Source of the DNA: an uncultured Roseovarius sp.
GTDB taxonomy: Bacteria; Pseudomonadota; Alphaproteobacteria; Rhodobacterales; Rhodobacteraceae
Assembly (NCBI GenBank): GCA_947503145.1
Contig: CANNCP010000011.1
Span: 50,146 to 114,145 of the forward strand
DNA length: 64,000 bases
Reading direction: 5' to 3'
Part shown: one piece after another, positions 1 through 9,290 of the stretch
Numbering within the stretch: position 1 is the first letter of the stretch
Layout of the letters: the number at the start of each line of letters is the position of its first letter
Notes under the pieces: generated by a model
What the model saw: the letters and a program-made list of their open reading frames with translations, nothing else
Told to the model about the DNA's origin: nothing
Database searches by the model: none
Made by a program: the position numbers and the translations under genes

Positions 1-68
1 CGGCGTGCAGCCTCCATCACATCCATCACGATAAAGGGATCGACCTGAGATCGGGTTGAGTTTTGCAT
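1..68 (-). CDS. Class I/II aminotransferase, N-terminal fragment (runs off the window)
   Basis: Reading leftward from an ATG at 66-68, the first 22 codons give MQNSTRSQVDPFIVMDVMEA and continue off the edge. This opening is typical of the PLP-dependent aspartate-aminotransferase-like proteins found in roseobacters. Only the N-terminus is present, so no catalytic residue can be checked. It is divergent from the M48 protease gene, with about 60 bases between the starts. The family call rests on recalled similarity of the N-terminal peptide. Confidence 0.6.
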   Translation of the reverse strand, partial: MQNSTRSQVDPFIVMDVMEAAR

Positions 69-130
69 GTCATTGTTCCTAGAGTGAGCAGACCTATATG
101 CCTACTCACCCCACGCACGCAGGGCCGTCA

Positions 131-1456
131 ATGCATCTCGTTCGCCTTTTTGCTGTTCTCTCGCTGCTGGCGCTTACGCTGGCGCAACCCGCTCGTGCGC
201 TGACACTGCTGCGTGACCCGGATATCGAATACGCGCTCAAGACGTTGGCCACCCCGGTGCTGAGGGCCGCAGGTCTCAGCCCCAGCCGGATGAGTATCCT
301 GATCATCGACGACCGCAATCTCAACGCCTTTGTGGTGGACCGGGATAACATCTTTATCCATTCCGGCCTGCTGCTGAAGATGCAGAGCCCGCAGATGCTG
401 CAATCGGTGATCGCTCACGAGGCCGCCCACATTGCCAACGGCCACCTGGTACGTCGTCCGATAAACATCCGCAACGCGCGCACCGCCGCCGGTCTGGGCA
501 TGGCGCTGGCGGCTGCCGCAGGTGTGATCAGCGGCAATGCCCAAGCGGCTGCGGGGATGGCTACCGGCATGAGCAGCACCGCCATGCGGCTGCTCTTTTC
601 GCATACGCGCGCAGAGGAAAGCAGCGCCGACAACGCGGCCGTGCGCTATATGGTGCGCGCCGGGCTGGACCCATCAGGCGCGGCTGACGTCATGGATATC
701 TTTCGCGGCCAAGAGGCACTGTCGGCAGCCCGGCAAGACCCCTACGCGCGCACCCATCCACTGTCGGCAGACCGCTACCGCATGGTCAAGCAGATGGCAG
801 ATGCCCATGGCGGCAACGCCAAACCCAGCAATAATGACCTCTACTGGTTCGCCCGCGCCAAGGGCAAGTTGTCTGCCTTTCAGCGCAGCCCGAAATGGAC
901 CATCGCGCGCGCCGGCGAAAGTGGTTTCAAGGATGTGGCATATATGCGCGAGGCGGTGGCCTGGCACCGCCGCTCCAATTTGGCCAAATCAATCGCGGCT
1001 ATGGACAAGGCGATCGCAGCACGCCCCAACGACCCCTATTATCACGAGTTGCGCGGTCAGATCCTGATGGAGAACCGCCAGTTCGCCGCCGCCACCGCCG
1101 CCTACGCGCGGGCGGTCAATGCAGCCCCCAATCACCCGCTGATCCTGGGCTCTTACGGGCGCGCATTGATGGCGCAGGGGCAAACCGCCAAGGCCCTGCG
1201 GGTTCTCGAAAAGGCCCGCGCGCGCGACGGGCGTGACGGGCGTGTGATGCGCGATCTGGCGGTCGCCTATGCCAAATCCGGCAACAAGGGCATGGCCTCT
1301 ATCGTCACCGCCGAACGCTACGCGCTTCAGGGGCGGATGGAAGATGCGGGCCTGCATGCAAAACGTGCCTCTGACCTCTTGCCACGCGGCTCTGCCGGTT
1401 GGCAACGGGCGCAGGATGTGCTCTCTGCGGCCAAAGCCGCCACGAAAAGGAAATAG
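131..1456 (+). CDS. M48-family periplasmic metalloprotease with TPR repeats (BepA-like)
   Basis: Predicted zinc metalloprotease of 441 residues acting in the periplasm, probably in outer-membrane protein quality control. Residues 1-23 form a signal peptide ending in an Ala-Arg-Ala cleavage site. The zinc site HEAAH is at residues 96-100 and the likely third ligand is Glu163 in the EESSAD segment. A conserved HPLSADRY segment follows, and the C-terminal half is built of TPR-like helices. An ATG at 98 would add 11 residues before the signal peptide; the start at 131 is preferred because it begins the signal peptide directly and has AGGG upstream. The stop abuts the DsbA start, so the two are co-transcribed. 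Confidence 0.85.
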   Translation: MHLVRLFAVLSLLALTLAQPARALTLLRDPDIEYALKTLATPVLRAAGLSPSRMSILIIDDRNLNAFVVDRDNIFIHSGLLLKMQSPQMLQSVIAHEAAHIANGHLVRRPINIRNARTAAGLGMALAAAAGVISGNAQAAAGMATGMSSTAMRLLFSHTRAEESSADNAAVRYMVRAGLDPSGAADVMDIFRGQEALSAARQDPYARTHPLSADRYRMVKQMADAHGGNAKPSNNDLYWFARAKGKLSAFQRSPKWTIARAGESGFKDVAYMREAVAWHRRSNLAKSIAAMDKAIAARPNDPYYHELRGQILMENRQFAAATAAYARAVNAAPNHPLILGSYGRALMAQGQTAKALRVLEKARARDGRDGRVMRDLAVAYAKSGNKGMASIVTAERYALQGRMEDAGLHAKRASDLLPRGSAGWQRAQDVLSAAKAATKRK

Positions 1457-2206
1457 ATGATGATCCGCACGCTTCTCAGTACTGCCGCGCTTGGCGCGGT
1501 CCTCGCCGTCCCTGCCGCCGCCCTCGATCTGGGCGAGATGAGCGAGGCCGAGCGAACCGCGTTTCGCACCGAAGTGCGCGCCTATCTGCTGGACAACCCC
1601 GAAGTGATCTTTGAGGCAGTCGCGGTGATGGAGGAACGGCAGGCGGCACTGCAGAACGCCAACGACGACGAATTGATCACCGACAACGCCGATGCGCTCT
1701 TTGATGACGGCCAATCCTGGGTCGGCGGCAATCCTGAGGGCGACATCACCATCGTCGAATTTCTCGACTACCGTTGTGGCTATTGCCGCAAGGCGTTTCC
1801 CGAGGTGGCGGAATTATTGCAGAGCGACGGCAATATCCGACTGATCATCAAGGAATTCCCGATTCTCGGCGAGGGTTCCCTGCTGTCTTCGCGCTTTGCC
1901 ATCGCCACGATGCAGGTCGCGGGCGACGACGCCTACAAACAGGTGCATGATGCGTTGATGGACTTCAAAGGCGAAATCAGCGACGTGACGCTTGGCCGTC
2001 TGGCCGACACGCTGGGCCTTGATTCGGCGCCGATCCTGGCGCATATGGACAGCCCAGATGTCACGGCGGTGATCGACGCCAATCACGCGCTTGCCGCCAA
2101 GATGGACATTTCCGGCACGCCTTCTTTCGTGATGGGCAACCAGATGATCCGGGGCTACGTGCCGCTGAACGGTATGCAGCAGATCGTAGCCGAAGAGCGC
2201 AGCTGA
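1457..2206 (+). CDS. DsbA-family thiol:disulfide oxidoreductase
   Basis: Periplasmic thioredoxin-fold protein of 249 residues with an N-terminal signal peptide (about residues 1-22). The active-site CGYC is at 107-110 in a DYRCGYCRKAF context, and a cis-proline loop SGTPSF lies near the C-terminus. A helical segment of about 70 residues precedes the thioredoxin domain, as in Com1/ScsC-type DsbA proteins. The ATG directly follows the TAG of the M48 protease (TAGATGATG), so translation is coupled. The likely role is disulfide formation or isomerisation in exported proteins. Confidence 0.88.
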   Translation: MMIRTLLSTAALGAVLAVPAAALDLGEMSEAERTAFRTEVRAYLLDNPEVIFEAVAVMEERQAALQNANDDELITDNADALFDDGQSWVGGNPEGDITIVEFLDYRCGYCRKAFPEVAELLQSDGNIRLIIKEFPILGEGSLLSSRFAIATMQVAGDDAYKQVHDALMDFKGEISDVTLGRLADTLGLDSAPILAHMDSPDVTAVIDANHALAAKMDISGTPSFVMGNQMIRGYVPLNGMQQIVAEERS

Positions 2207-2250
2207 TACGCCCGAGCCGCGCAATCGCATCCTTGAGAGACCCTCAAATA

Positions 2251-2290
2251 CGCCCCTGAATCCTATAGCGTTTCAGGGGCGTTTCACTTT
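2251..2290 (+). terminator. Rho-independent terminator-like hairpin after the DsbA gene
   Basis: A perfect 10-bp inverted repeat, CGCCCCTGAA at 2251-2260 and TTCAGGGGCG at 2272-2281, encloses an 11-nt loop. It is followed by a T-rich stretch (TTTCACTTTTGC). It lies between the convergent dsbA-like and ispG genes and could stop transcription from both sides. Confidence 0.75.
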
Positions 2291-2338
2291 TGCAAAAATC
2301 GCAGCCTGCGCAGCTGTCTTGCGCGCCCCGATGGCGGC

Positions 2339-3472
2339 TTACTCTGCCGCTTTTTCGGCAGCAGCCGCTTCGGCCTCGATCTGGGCTGCGCGGATTTCGA
2401 CCTGTTCGACGATATGCGCGATCATCTGGTCATTGCTCAGCTTGTGGCTCTGCTTGCCGGCCAGATAGACCATGCCGGACCCCGCGCCGCCGCCGGTAAA
2501 GCCGACATCGGTCATCAGCGCCTCGCCCGGCCCGTTCACGACACAGCCAATGATACTGAGGCTCATCGGGGTCTTGATATGCTCCAGCCGCTCTTCCAAC
2601 GCCTCGACCGTCTTGATCACATCGAACCCCTGCCGTGCGCAGGACGGGCAACTGATGATGTTCACGCCCCGGTGCCGCAGCCCGAGAGATTTGAGGATCT
2701 CGAACCCCATCTTGACCTCTTCGACCGGGTCTGCCGACAGGCTGACACGGATTGTATCGCCAATGCCCATCCATAGCAGATTGCCCATGCCGATGGCCGA
2801 CTTGACCGTGCCGCTGATCAGTCCGCCCGCCTCGGTAATGCCCAGATGGATTGGCGCGTCGGTGGCCTCGGCCAGCTGCTGATAAGCGGCGGCGGCCATG
2901 AATACGTCGGACGCCTTCACGCTGATCTTGAATTCGTGAAAGTCATTGTCCTGCAGGATGCGGATATGCTCCAAACCGCTTTCGACCATCGCATCGGGGC
3001 ATGGCTCGCCGTATTTTTCCAGCAGGTGCCGCTCCAGGCTGCCCGCGTTCACGCCGATACGGATCGAGCAGCCGTGATCGCGCGCCGCCGCGATCACCTC
3101 ACGCACCCGCGCGGGGCTGCCGATGTTGCCGGGGTTGATCCGCAGACAGGCTGCGCCCGCCTCTGCCGCCTCGATGCCGCGCTTGTAGTGAAAGTGGATG
3201 TCCGCGACCAACGGCACCGGGCTTTCGCGCACGACATCCTTCAACGCCTTGGCCGACGCCTCGTCCGGGACCGAAACGCGCACGATATCCGCGCCCGCAT
3301 CCGCAGCCGCCTGGATTTGTGCCACCGTCGCGGCCACATCCGTGGTCGCGGTGTTGGTCATGGTCTGCACGCTGATCGGCGCACCACCACCCACCGGCAC
3401 AGAACCGACGTGGATCTGGCGGCTTTCGCGGCGATAGATGTTGCGCCAGGGGCGGATCGGGTTGAGGGACAT
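2339..3472 (-). CDS. ispG: 4-hydroxy-3-methylbut-2-en-1-yl diphosphate synthase
   Basis: IspG/GcpE catalyses the penultimate step of the MEP isoprenoid pathway, reductively opening the cyclic diphosphate MEcPP to HMBPP with a [4Fe-4S] cluster. The protein has 377 residues, normal for the bacterial family. The N-terminal TIM barrel contains the conserved VQTMTNT segment. The cluster ligands Cys275 and Cys278 (CPSC), Cys310 and Glu317 (GCVVNGPGE) are all present. It lies downstream of the RodZ-like gene on the same strand with a gap of 114 bases. Confidence 0.97.
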   Translation of the reverse strand: MSLNPIRPWRNIYRRESRQIHVGSVPVGGGAPISVQTMTNTATTDVAATVAQIQAAADAGADIVRVSVPDEASAKALKDVVRESPVPLVADIHFHYKRGIEAAEAGAACLRINPGNIGSPARVREVIAAARDHGCSIRIGVNAGSLERHLLEKYGEPCPDAMVESGLEHIRILQDNDFHEFKISVKASDVFMAAAAYQQLAEATDAPIHLGITEAGGLISGTVKSAIGMGNLLWMGIGDTIRVSLSADPVEEVKMGFEILKSLGLRHRGVNIISCPSCARQGFDVIKTVEALEERLEHIKTPMSLSIIGCVVNGPGEALMTDVGFTGGGAGSGMVYLAGKQSHKLSNDQMIAHIVEQVEIRAAQIEAEAAAAEKAAE

Positions 3473-3586
3473 TTGTCAGGCTCCTCGCCTCGCGGTTTCG
3501 GACTTGGGGTCAAGATAAGGAGAGGCGCCGCCCGCTGCAATCGCTGTGACACCAAAAGACCGTTCTGCCGCTAAAACTGCAGCCGA

Positions 3587-4804
3587 TTACTGGGGCTGCG
3601 ACTGAAGCTCTGCCACATAGCGCGACAGGTCCGTATCCCGTGTGAGGTCGGCAACCTCCAACGTCTCCGCCAGGCTGTGCGAAGTCAGCGCCAGATTGCT
3701 GGTCACGGAGCCGCGCGGGCCGGCGGGGCCGAAATGCTGGCCATCAATGCGGAAATAGATCGCACCGGATTCGCCCACACGCAAGGTTGGCGGTACTTCG
3801 GTCGCGGGCACGTCATAGCTGTCGCCCGCATTCATGATTCCCTCGAAAATAACGCTGCCATCGGCAGCGCGCACGCGCACCCAGGCGGGGCGTACCGCGA
3901 CCATCTGCACGCCGGGCGTTGGCGGGGCCACCACCTGCGGGCTGGTCTGGCCGATATTGATCACCGCAGCGATGGCCGCATCAATACTGGTCCCCGTCGA
4001 ACTGGTCGGCACCTGCGACATCGCTGCCGTCAACGTGCCTATCTGGCTCGGGTCCAGGGTCGAAATCGGCGCATCCCGAGCAACCATCACAGGCACATCC
4101 AGCGCCTCTGGCCGGTAGAGCCGATCCAGCGTCTCATCTTCGGGCGCGGCAAAGTTCCCCGCCAGTGTCGTCTGGGCACCCTGCCGCGACTGCGCAGCCT
4201 CCAGCGGGTCGAGATCGGCCAGCACGTTGGGTGCATTTTCCATCGGCGCGACCTGCACGCGCTGCACTTCGGTCAGCACGCTCCAGCCGCCATAGCCGAT
4301 CGCCGCAATCAGCGCGACAAGGACCGTAACAGAGCCGACGGCGCCCGGTTCAATCCGTGAGAAAAGGCTTTCGGTCGCAGGCACGAACGGCATGCTGGGC
4401 GATGTCAGCCGGTCATCGCCACGCTTGGATGTTACGCGGGTGATCACGTCATCGGACTTGCGCATCGACGACGCCGCCGCAGACATGCCATGCGCGATAG
4501 AAAACCCGCTCTCGGTGCAGAATGTCGCAAAGGCACGATCCGGATCCATGCCGAGATACCGGGCATAGGATCGCACGTAGCCGGGGATGAAGCCGGGGGT
4601 GTCAAAGGCATCGGGGTCGGCATTCTCGATCGCAGCCACATAGCTGGCCTTGATCTTCAGTTCGCGTTCCACATCCAGCAGGGATTTGCCCAGCGTGGCG
4701 CGCTCACCGCGCATCAGGTCGCCAAGTCGCAGTTCAAAGCTGTCGAAGCCTCGCGACTCAACCTCTTTTACTTCGTTCTTGCGCGAAAAACGACGCAATA
4801 TCAT
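3587..4804 (-). CDS. RodZ-like helix-turn-helix membrane protein (DUF4115)
   Basis: Protein of 405 residues with three parts: a Cro/Xre-type HTH near residues 25-95 (SLLDVERELKIKASYVAAIE), one hydrophobic segment near 165-190, and a Pro/Ala/Thr-rich linker leading to a C-terminal RodZ-type DUF4115 domain (WVRVRAADGSVIFEG). RodZ anchors MreB and takes part in cell-shape control; this protein has the same domain order. The reading frame stays open upstream, but the start at 4804 (MILRRFSRKNEV) is chosen because the extension is not protein-like. It sits between hemA and ispG, all on the minus strand. Confidence 0.75.
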   Translation of the reverse strand: MILRRFSRKNEVKEVESRGFDSFELRLGDLMRGERATLGKSLLDVERELKIKASYVAAIENADPDAFDTPGFIPGYVRSYARYLGMDPDRAFATFCTESGFSIAHGMSAAASSMRKSDDVITRVTSKRGDDRLTSPSMPFVPATESLFSRIEPGAVGSVTVLVALIAAIGYGGWSVLTEVQRVQVAPMENAPNVLADLDPLEAAQSRQGAQTTLAGNFAAPEDETLDRLYRPEALDVPVMVARDAPISTLDPSQIGTLTAAMSQVPTSSTGTSIDAAIAAVINIGQTSPQVVAPPTPGVQMVAVRPAWVRVRAADGSVIFEGIMNAGDSYDVPATEVPPTLRVGESGAIYFRIDGQHFGPAGPRGSVTSNLALTSHSLAETLEVADLTRDTDLSRYVAELQSQPQ

Positions 4805-4923
4805 GCAACCTGCCCTTCGTCGTCGAAACCTGTAGTTCGTTTCTTGTTTCTCTTGATTCGACCCCTGCTCTTTTGGTCCCGAATACAGTACCACATGACG
4901 TTTTTCATTGCACCTGCCAAGCC

Positions 4924-6147
4924 TTACGCTGATTGATCGGCGCGATTCAGCGCACATCTCTGCCAAAGCGCGTCCATTGCCTGCACCAGCCGTTCGATAT
5001 CTTCTGTTCCGTGCAGGGGCGACGGGGTAAAGCGCAAACGCTCGGTTCCGCGCGGCACCGTGGGATAGTTGATCGGCTGCACATAGAGGCCGTGATCCTC
5101 CAGCAACAAATCGCTCAGATGCCTGGTATGGACCGGATCGCCGACGATGACCGGCACGATATGGCTGCCGTGGTCGACCAGCGGCAGACCCATCGCCTTG
5201 AGGCGGGTCTTGAGGATGCGGGCCTGCGTCTGGTGCGCCGTGCGCAGTGTCGGATCGCGCTTGAGATGCGCAACACTGGCCGCCGCGCCGGCCGCCACGG
5301 CAGGCGCCAGCGACGAGGTAAAGATAAAGCCCGGCGCATAGGACCGGATGGCGTCGCACATCTTGGCCGAGGCCGCCACATAACCGCCCATCACACCATA
5401 CGCCTTGGCCAACGTGCCGTTGATGATATCGAGCCGCCCCATCAACCCGTCCCGTTCCGCCACGCCACCGCCGCGCGGGCCGTACATGCCAACCGCATGC
5501 ACCTCGTCGATATAAGTCAGCGCGCCGAATTCATCCGCCAGATCGCAGATCGCTTCGATCGGGCCAAAATCGCCATCCATCGAATAGACAGATTCAAACG
5601 CGATCAGCTTGGGCGCGCGGGGGTCGTCCGCCGCCATCAGCTCGCGTAGATGCGCCACGTCGTTATGCCGGAATATCCGTTTGGCCCCGCCATTGCGGCG
5701 CACGCCTTCGATCATGCTGGCATGGTTCAGCGCGTCGGAATAGATGATCAGACCGGGAAAGAGCCTGGGCAGCGTGCTCAATGTCGCGTCATTGGCGTTG
5801 TAGGCACTGGTAAAGAGCAGGGCCGCCTCCTTGGCGTGCAGATCGGCCAGTTCGCGCTCCAGCGCCGTGTGATAGATCGTTGTCCCTGAAATGTTACGCG
5901 TCCCGCCAGAGCCCGCGCCGGTCGCCTCCAGCGCCTCGTGCATCGCCGCCAGAACCGCCGGATGCTGTCCCATCCCGAGGTAATCATTGCCGCACCAGAC
6001 CGTGATGGCACGTTCGGTGCCATCGGGTCGCCGCCACGTCGCATGTGGGAAATGACCGTTGCGGCGCGCAATATCGAGAAACGTCCGGTACCGCCCCTCT
6101 TCGTGCAGCCGGTCAATCGCCTGATCCAGTTTCACTGAGTAATCCAA
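4924..6147 (-). CDS. hemA: 5-aminolevulinate synthase, TTG start
   Basis: Condenses glycine and succinyl-CoA to 5-aminolevulinate, the first step of C4-type heme and tetrapyrrole synthesis. The protein has 407 residues. From the TTG at 6145-6147 it begins [20 protein letters not shown], and the PLP lysine in the GTLAKAYG motif is residue 248, the number known for Rhodobacter capsulatus ALAS. That agreement, with an AAGGGAAGAG ribosome-binding site just upstream, supports the TTG start. The frame stays open far upstream, but that part is the shadow of the peptidase gene on the other strand. Confidence 0.96.
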   Translation of the reverse strand: MDYSVKLDQAIDRLHEEGRYRTFLDIARRNGHFPHATWRRPDGTERAITVWCGNDYLGMGQHPAVLAAMHEALEATGAGSGGTRNISGTTIYHTALERELADLHAKEAALLFTSAYNANDATLSTLPRLFPGLIIYSDALNHASMIEGVRRNGGAKRIFRHNDVAHLRELMAADDPRAPKLIAFESVYSMDGDFGPIEAICDLADEFGALTYIDEVHAVGMYGPRGGGVAERDGLMGRLDIINGTLAKAYGVMGGYVAASAKMCDAIRSYAPGFIFTSSLAPAVAAGAAASVAHLKRDPTLRTAHQTQARILKTRLKAMGLPLVDHGSHIVPVIVGDPVHTRHLSDLLLEDHGLYVQPINYPTVPRGTERLRFTPSPLHGTEDIERLVQAMDALWQRCALNRADQSA

Positions 6148-6342
6148 CGGCTCTTCCCTTTTTTTCCATCCAAGACCATTTTGTCGGCTTTTTGTAGCCG
6201 CAATGCCGCATATAGGCCACATCCCGCCGATGCGACAGCTTACAAATTGCCGCGTCCGACGATGGCAGCACGGCAAGCCGCTGGACAGTGCCGCGCCGCC
6301 TGTTACGGTCGGGAGTAAGATATTACAACGCGAGGTTCCGCC

Positions 6343-7722
6343 ATGTCCCTGGACGCCGTTCTGTCCCGTATAGACGACCAATTGCCCGATGCGCTGGAGC
6401 GTCTGCAGGCGCTGCTCCGGATCCCCTCCATCTCGACCGACCCGGCGTATGCGAAGGATTGCCGGGCCGCTGCCGATTGGCTGGTGGCCGATCTGCAAGG
6501 CTTCGGCATCACCGCAGAAAGACGCGACACGCCGGGCCATCCGATGGTCGTGGGGCATGTGCCGGGAGACGGCCCGCATCTGCTGTTTTACGGGCATTAC
6601 GACGTGCAGCCGGTCGATCCACTGGACCTGTGGAAAACCGACCCATTCGATCCGCAGATCGAGGACACGCCCAAGGGCCGTGTGATCCGCGCCCGCGGCT
6701 CCAGCGACGACAAGGGGCAGTTGATGACCTTTGTCGAAGCGTGCCGCGCCTGGAAAGAGGTGCATGGTACCCTGCCCTGCGCCATCACCTTCTTTTTCGA
6801 GGGCGAGGAAGAATCCGGCTCGCCCTCGCTGGTGCCCTTCATGCAGGAAAATGCCGATGAACTGCGCGCCGATCTGGCATTGATCTGTGACACCGGGCTC
6901 TTTCAGTCGAAAACCCCGGCCATCGTCACGATGCTGCGCGGCATGGTGACCGAAGAAGTCACCATCAAGGGCCCCGATGTCGATCTGCACTCGGGCTTTT
7001 TCGGCGGGCTGGCGGCCAATCCGATCCACGTTCTGGGTACGATCGTGGCCGGGCTGCACGATCATACGGGCCGCGTCACCCTGCGTGGTTTTTACGACGG
7101 CATTCCGGACCTTGATCCTGATGTGCGCGCGCAATGGAACGGGCTGGGTTTCGATCACGCGCGGTTTCTGGGGGATGTCGGGCTCAGAATCCCCGCTGGT
7201 GAACGCGACCGCACCCCGCTTGAGATGATCTGGTCGCGCCCTACCGCAGAGGTGAACGGTATCTGGGGCGGCTACACCGGCGCGGGCTTCAAGACCGTGC
7301 TGCCGGCCGAGGCTCATGCCAAGATCAGCTTTCGTCTGGTCGAAGGCCAGGACCCGGATCGTATCCGCGACGCCTTTCGCGCCTATGTGACCGCGCAATT
7401 GCCCGGCGACGTCAGGGCAGAATTCCACACCCACGGCGGCAGCCGCGCCGGGATCATGCAGACCTCCGACCCGGCCTTCGAGGCCGCGCGCGCCGCGCTC
7501 AGCGATGAATGGCCCGAAGAGGCGGCTTATGTCGGTTGCGGTGGCTCGATTCCCATCGCCGGCCATTTCGGCGAGGTGCTGGGGATGAATGCGATGCTCA
7601 TCGGCTTTGGCAAGGACGACGACGCTATCCATTCGCCCAACGAAAAATACGATATGGAAAGTTTCCACAAGGGCACCCGCAGCTGGGCGCGGATATTGCA
7701 CGCGCTGGCCGACGCCGACTGA
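6343..7722 (+). CDS. M20/M25/M40-family dipeptidase (zinc metallopeptidase)
   Basis: Cytosolic metallopeptidase of 459 residues resembling carnosinase/CNDP-type dipeptidases. The metal-binding signature is clear: YGHYDVQP with the first His and Asp, RGSSDDKGQ with the bridging Asp, and EGEEESGS with the catalytic Glu pair. The dimerisation domain occupies about residues 200-360, and a late His lies in the [12 protein letters not shown] segment. There is no signal peptide. It is divergent from hemA; the 195-base gap should hold both promoters. The true substrate cannot be told from sequence. Confidence 0.88.
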   Translation: MSLDAVLSRIDDQLPDALERLQALLRIPSISTDPAYAKDCRAAADWLVADLQGFGITAERRDTPGHPMVVGHVPGDGPHLLFYGHYDVQPVDPLDLWKTDPFDPQIEDTPKGRVIRARGSSDDKGQLMTFVEACRAWKEVHGTLPCAITFFFEGEEESGSPSLVPFMQENADELRADLALICDTGLFQSKTPAIVTMLRGMVTEEVTIKGPDVDLHSGFFGGLAANPIHVLGTIVAGLHDHTGRVTLRGFYDGIPDLDPDVRAQWNGLGFDHARFLGDVGLRIPAGERDRTPLEMIWSRPTAEVNGIWGGYTGAGFKTVLPAEAHAKISFRLVEGQDPDRIRDAFRAYVTAQLPGDVRAEFHTHGGSRAGIMQTSDPAFEAARAALSDEWPEEAAYVGCGGSIPIAGHFGEVLGMNAMLIGFGKDDDAIHSPNEKYDMESFHKGTRSWARILHALADAD

Positions 7723-7853
7723 CGAGCAGGGCCAATGGCAACAGGGGCAGCGAACGTAACATCTTCTTATCCTTCCGTCGCATGAGCATCGTACGACTTG
7801 GTTAACGACGTATTAATCCGATTGATTTCTCCGCTCGCCTGCGCGCCAAAGTG

Positions 7854-7873
7854 ATGCCGGGCGGGCATTTTTT
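7854..7873 (+). terminator. Rho-independent terminator after the M20 peptidase
   Basis: ATGCC at 7854-7858 pairs with GGCAT at 7864-7868 around a five-base loop and runs straight into TTTTTT. It lies in the 182-base gap between the convergent peptidase and GlxA-type regulator genes and points in the peptidase direction. Confidence 0.65.
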
Positions 7874-7904
7874 CATCTTGCGCGCGCGGGACATGCTTGA
7901 TTAC

Positions 7905-8906
7905 TCACCACCGCTTGCGAAACTTGCTCGGCGAGGTGTCGAACTTTGCCCGGAAGGTCCGCGCAAAGGCCGAAGTGCCGCCAAACCCGGTGGCGGCGGC
8001 GATCTCGGTGATCGGCAGATCGGTCTCCGACAGCAGCGCGTAGGCCCGGCTGAGCCGCAGATCGGCATAATACTGCCACGGGCTCTGCCCCGCGTGCTCG
8101 GCAAAGCTGCGCTCCAACTGGCGCCGTGAGATACCGATATCCTGGGCGATCTGCTCCACGGTCAGCGGCTCTTCTAGATGCGCCTGCATCATGCGGATGG
8201 CTGCAATAAGGTTCTTGTTGCGGCTGCCCAGAATCGCCGATTGCGCGGTCTTCTGCGGCGCGTGCCCGGAATGGCTGCGCCCGTGCAGGCACATGTCCGA
8301 CACCACCAGCGCGAATTCAGGCCCGAAATCATCCTCGATAACGCTGAGCATCAGATCGGTCGAGGCACTGCCCCCCGCCGCCGTCATCAGATCGCCGTCA
8401 ATCTCGTACAGGTTCAGCGATGGCAGAAGGTCAGGAAATGCCTCCAGAAAGGCCGGCTGGTTCTCCCAATGCAGCGTAAAGATACGCCCGCGCAACAACC
8501 CTGCCTTGGCCAGCGTGAAGGCCCCGGTACAGATCGCGCCCACCGCGATTCCGTGCGCCGCCTGCCGTGCGGTCCAGTGCACCAGCCGTGCATTCAGCGT
8601 CTCGGTCGGCTCTACTCCGGCACAGATGAAGACCCGGCTGCCCCTTTTTGCGTTGGCCATCGGCCCGTCCGGCACAAGCCGCAGGTTGTTCGAGCAACGG
8701 ATCGGTGCCCCATCGGTGGTCATGGTGCGCCAGCGATAAAGCTCCTGCCGCGAAATCTGGTTTGCCACGCGCAACGGTTCGATCGCGGCACTCAGCGCCA
8801 GCATCGTCAGCTTGGGCAGCAGCACAAAATCGAAATCGCGCGGTGCCGCCACTGTGGGGATGGTGAAACTGGCTGATCCTTTGGGCACATACGAAGATTG
8901 CGGCAT
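7905..8906 (-). CDS. GlxA/GbdR-type transcriptional regulator (DJ-1/PfpI plus AraC HTH)
   Basis: Regulator of 333 residues with a DJ-1/PfpI-like amidotransferase-fold domain in the first two thirds (GAICTGAFTLAKAGLL has the nucleophile-elbow cysteine) and an AraC-type double HTH at the C-terminus (IGISRRQLERSF; ITEIAAATGFGGTSAFARTF). Family members such as GbdR and CdhR activate glycine-betaine and carnitine catabolism genes. Its position next to a dimethylglycine-dehydrogenase-like gene suggests a similar job here, by inference. The start at 8906 follows a good AAGGAGG site. Upstream, TTTACCG at 8941-8947 and CGGTAAA at 8969-8975 form a possible operator. Confidence 0.85.
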   Translation of the reverse strand: MPQSSYVPKGSASFTIPTVAAPRDFDFVLLPKLTMLALSAAIEPLRVANQISRQELYRWRTMTTDGAPIRCSNNLRLVPDGPMANAKRGSRVFICAGVEPTETLNARLVHWTARQAAHGIAVGAICTGAFTLAKAGLLRGRIFTLHWENQPAFLEAFPDLLPSLNLYEIDGDLMTAAGGSASTDLMLSVIEDDFGPEFALVVSDMCLHGRSHSGHAPQKTAQSAILGSRNKNLIAAIRMMQAHLEEPLTVEQIAQDIGISRRQLERSFAEHAGQSPWQYYADLRLSRAYALLSETDLPITEIAAATGFGGTSAFARTFRAKFDTSPSKFRKRW

Positions 8907-9290
8907 CCTTGCCCTCCTTCTGCGGCAATCCGGTGCAGAGTTTACCGGAAATCCGGGGTGCCGCATATCGGTAAAGCGCGCGCTAAAGCGTTCCGTTTGG
9001 CGCGTTGCAGATCGCGCCATGCGCCCTTTCCAGCCAGCCGGCCTTCTGCATGGGGCGCACGACACCTTGAATGGTCTGGTCCAGCCATGAGATCCGACAA
9101 TTCTGCCACCGTCATCGCCCCGCGTAGCGCCAGCGCATGCTCGGTATTCTGAGATATATTTCGGCATTTCGATCCTGCTTTCCCAAAGCGCTGCGCCTGG
9201 TCAAATCCGCAATCAACAAAAAACCACATTTTCCGTTGCTTTATGACAGCAACATGCAACGTTCGAAATGCGATTCTCAAGGGGACGGAC
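8907..9290. other. Intergenic region between GlxA-type regulator and flavoprotein gene
   Basis: This 384-base divergent gap should contain the promoters of both flanking genes. The only clear symmetry is the split repeat TTTACCG/CGGTAAA (8941-8975). On the minus strand, around 9000-9180, short protein-like stretches occur in two different frames (TVAELSDLM, then GVVRPMQKAGWLERAHGAIC). They could be the remains of a small helix-turn-helix gene, but no intact frame joins them. Confidence 0.4.

Noticed and set aside
4805..5359. N-terminal extension of the RodZ-like frame
   Set aside because: It is antisense to hemA coding sequence and reads as low-complexity, unlike the family.
4924..7701. A 925-codon open frame on the minus strand
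   Set aside because: Only 4924-6147 encodes a known protein (HemA). The remainder is the antisense of the M20 peptidase gene.
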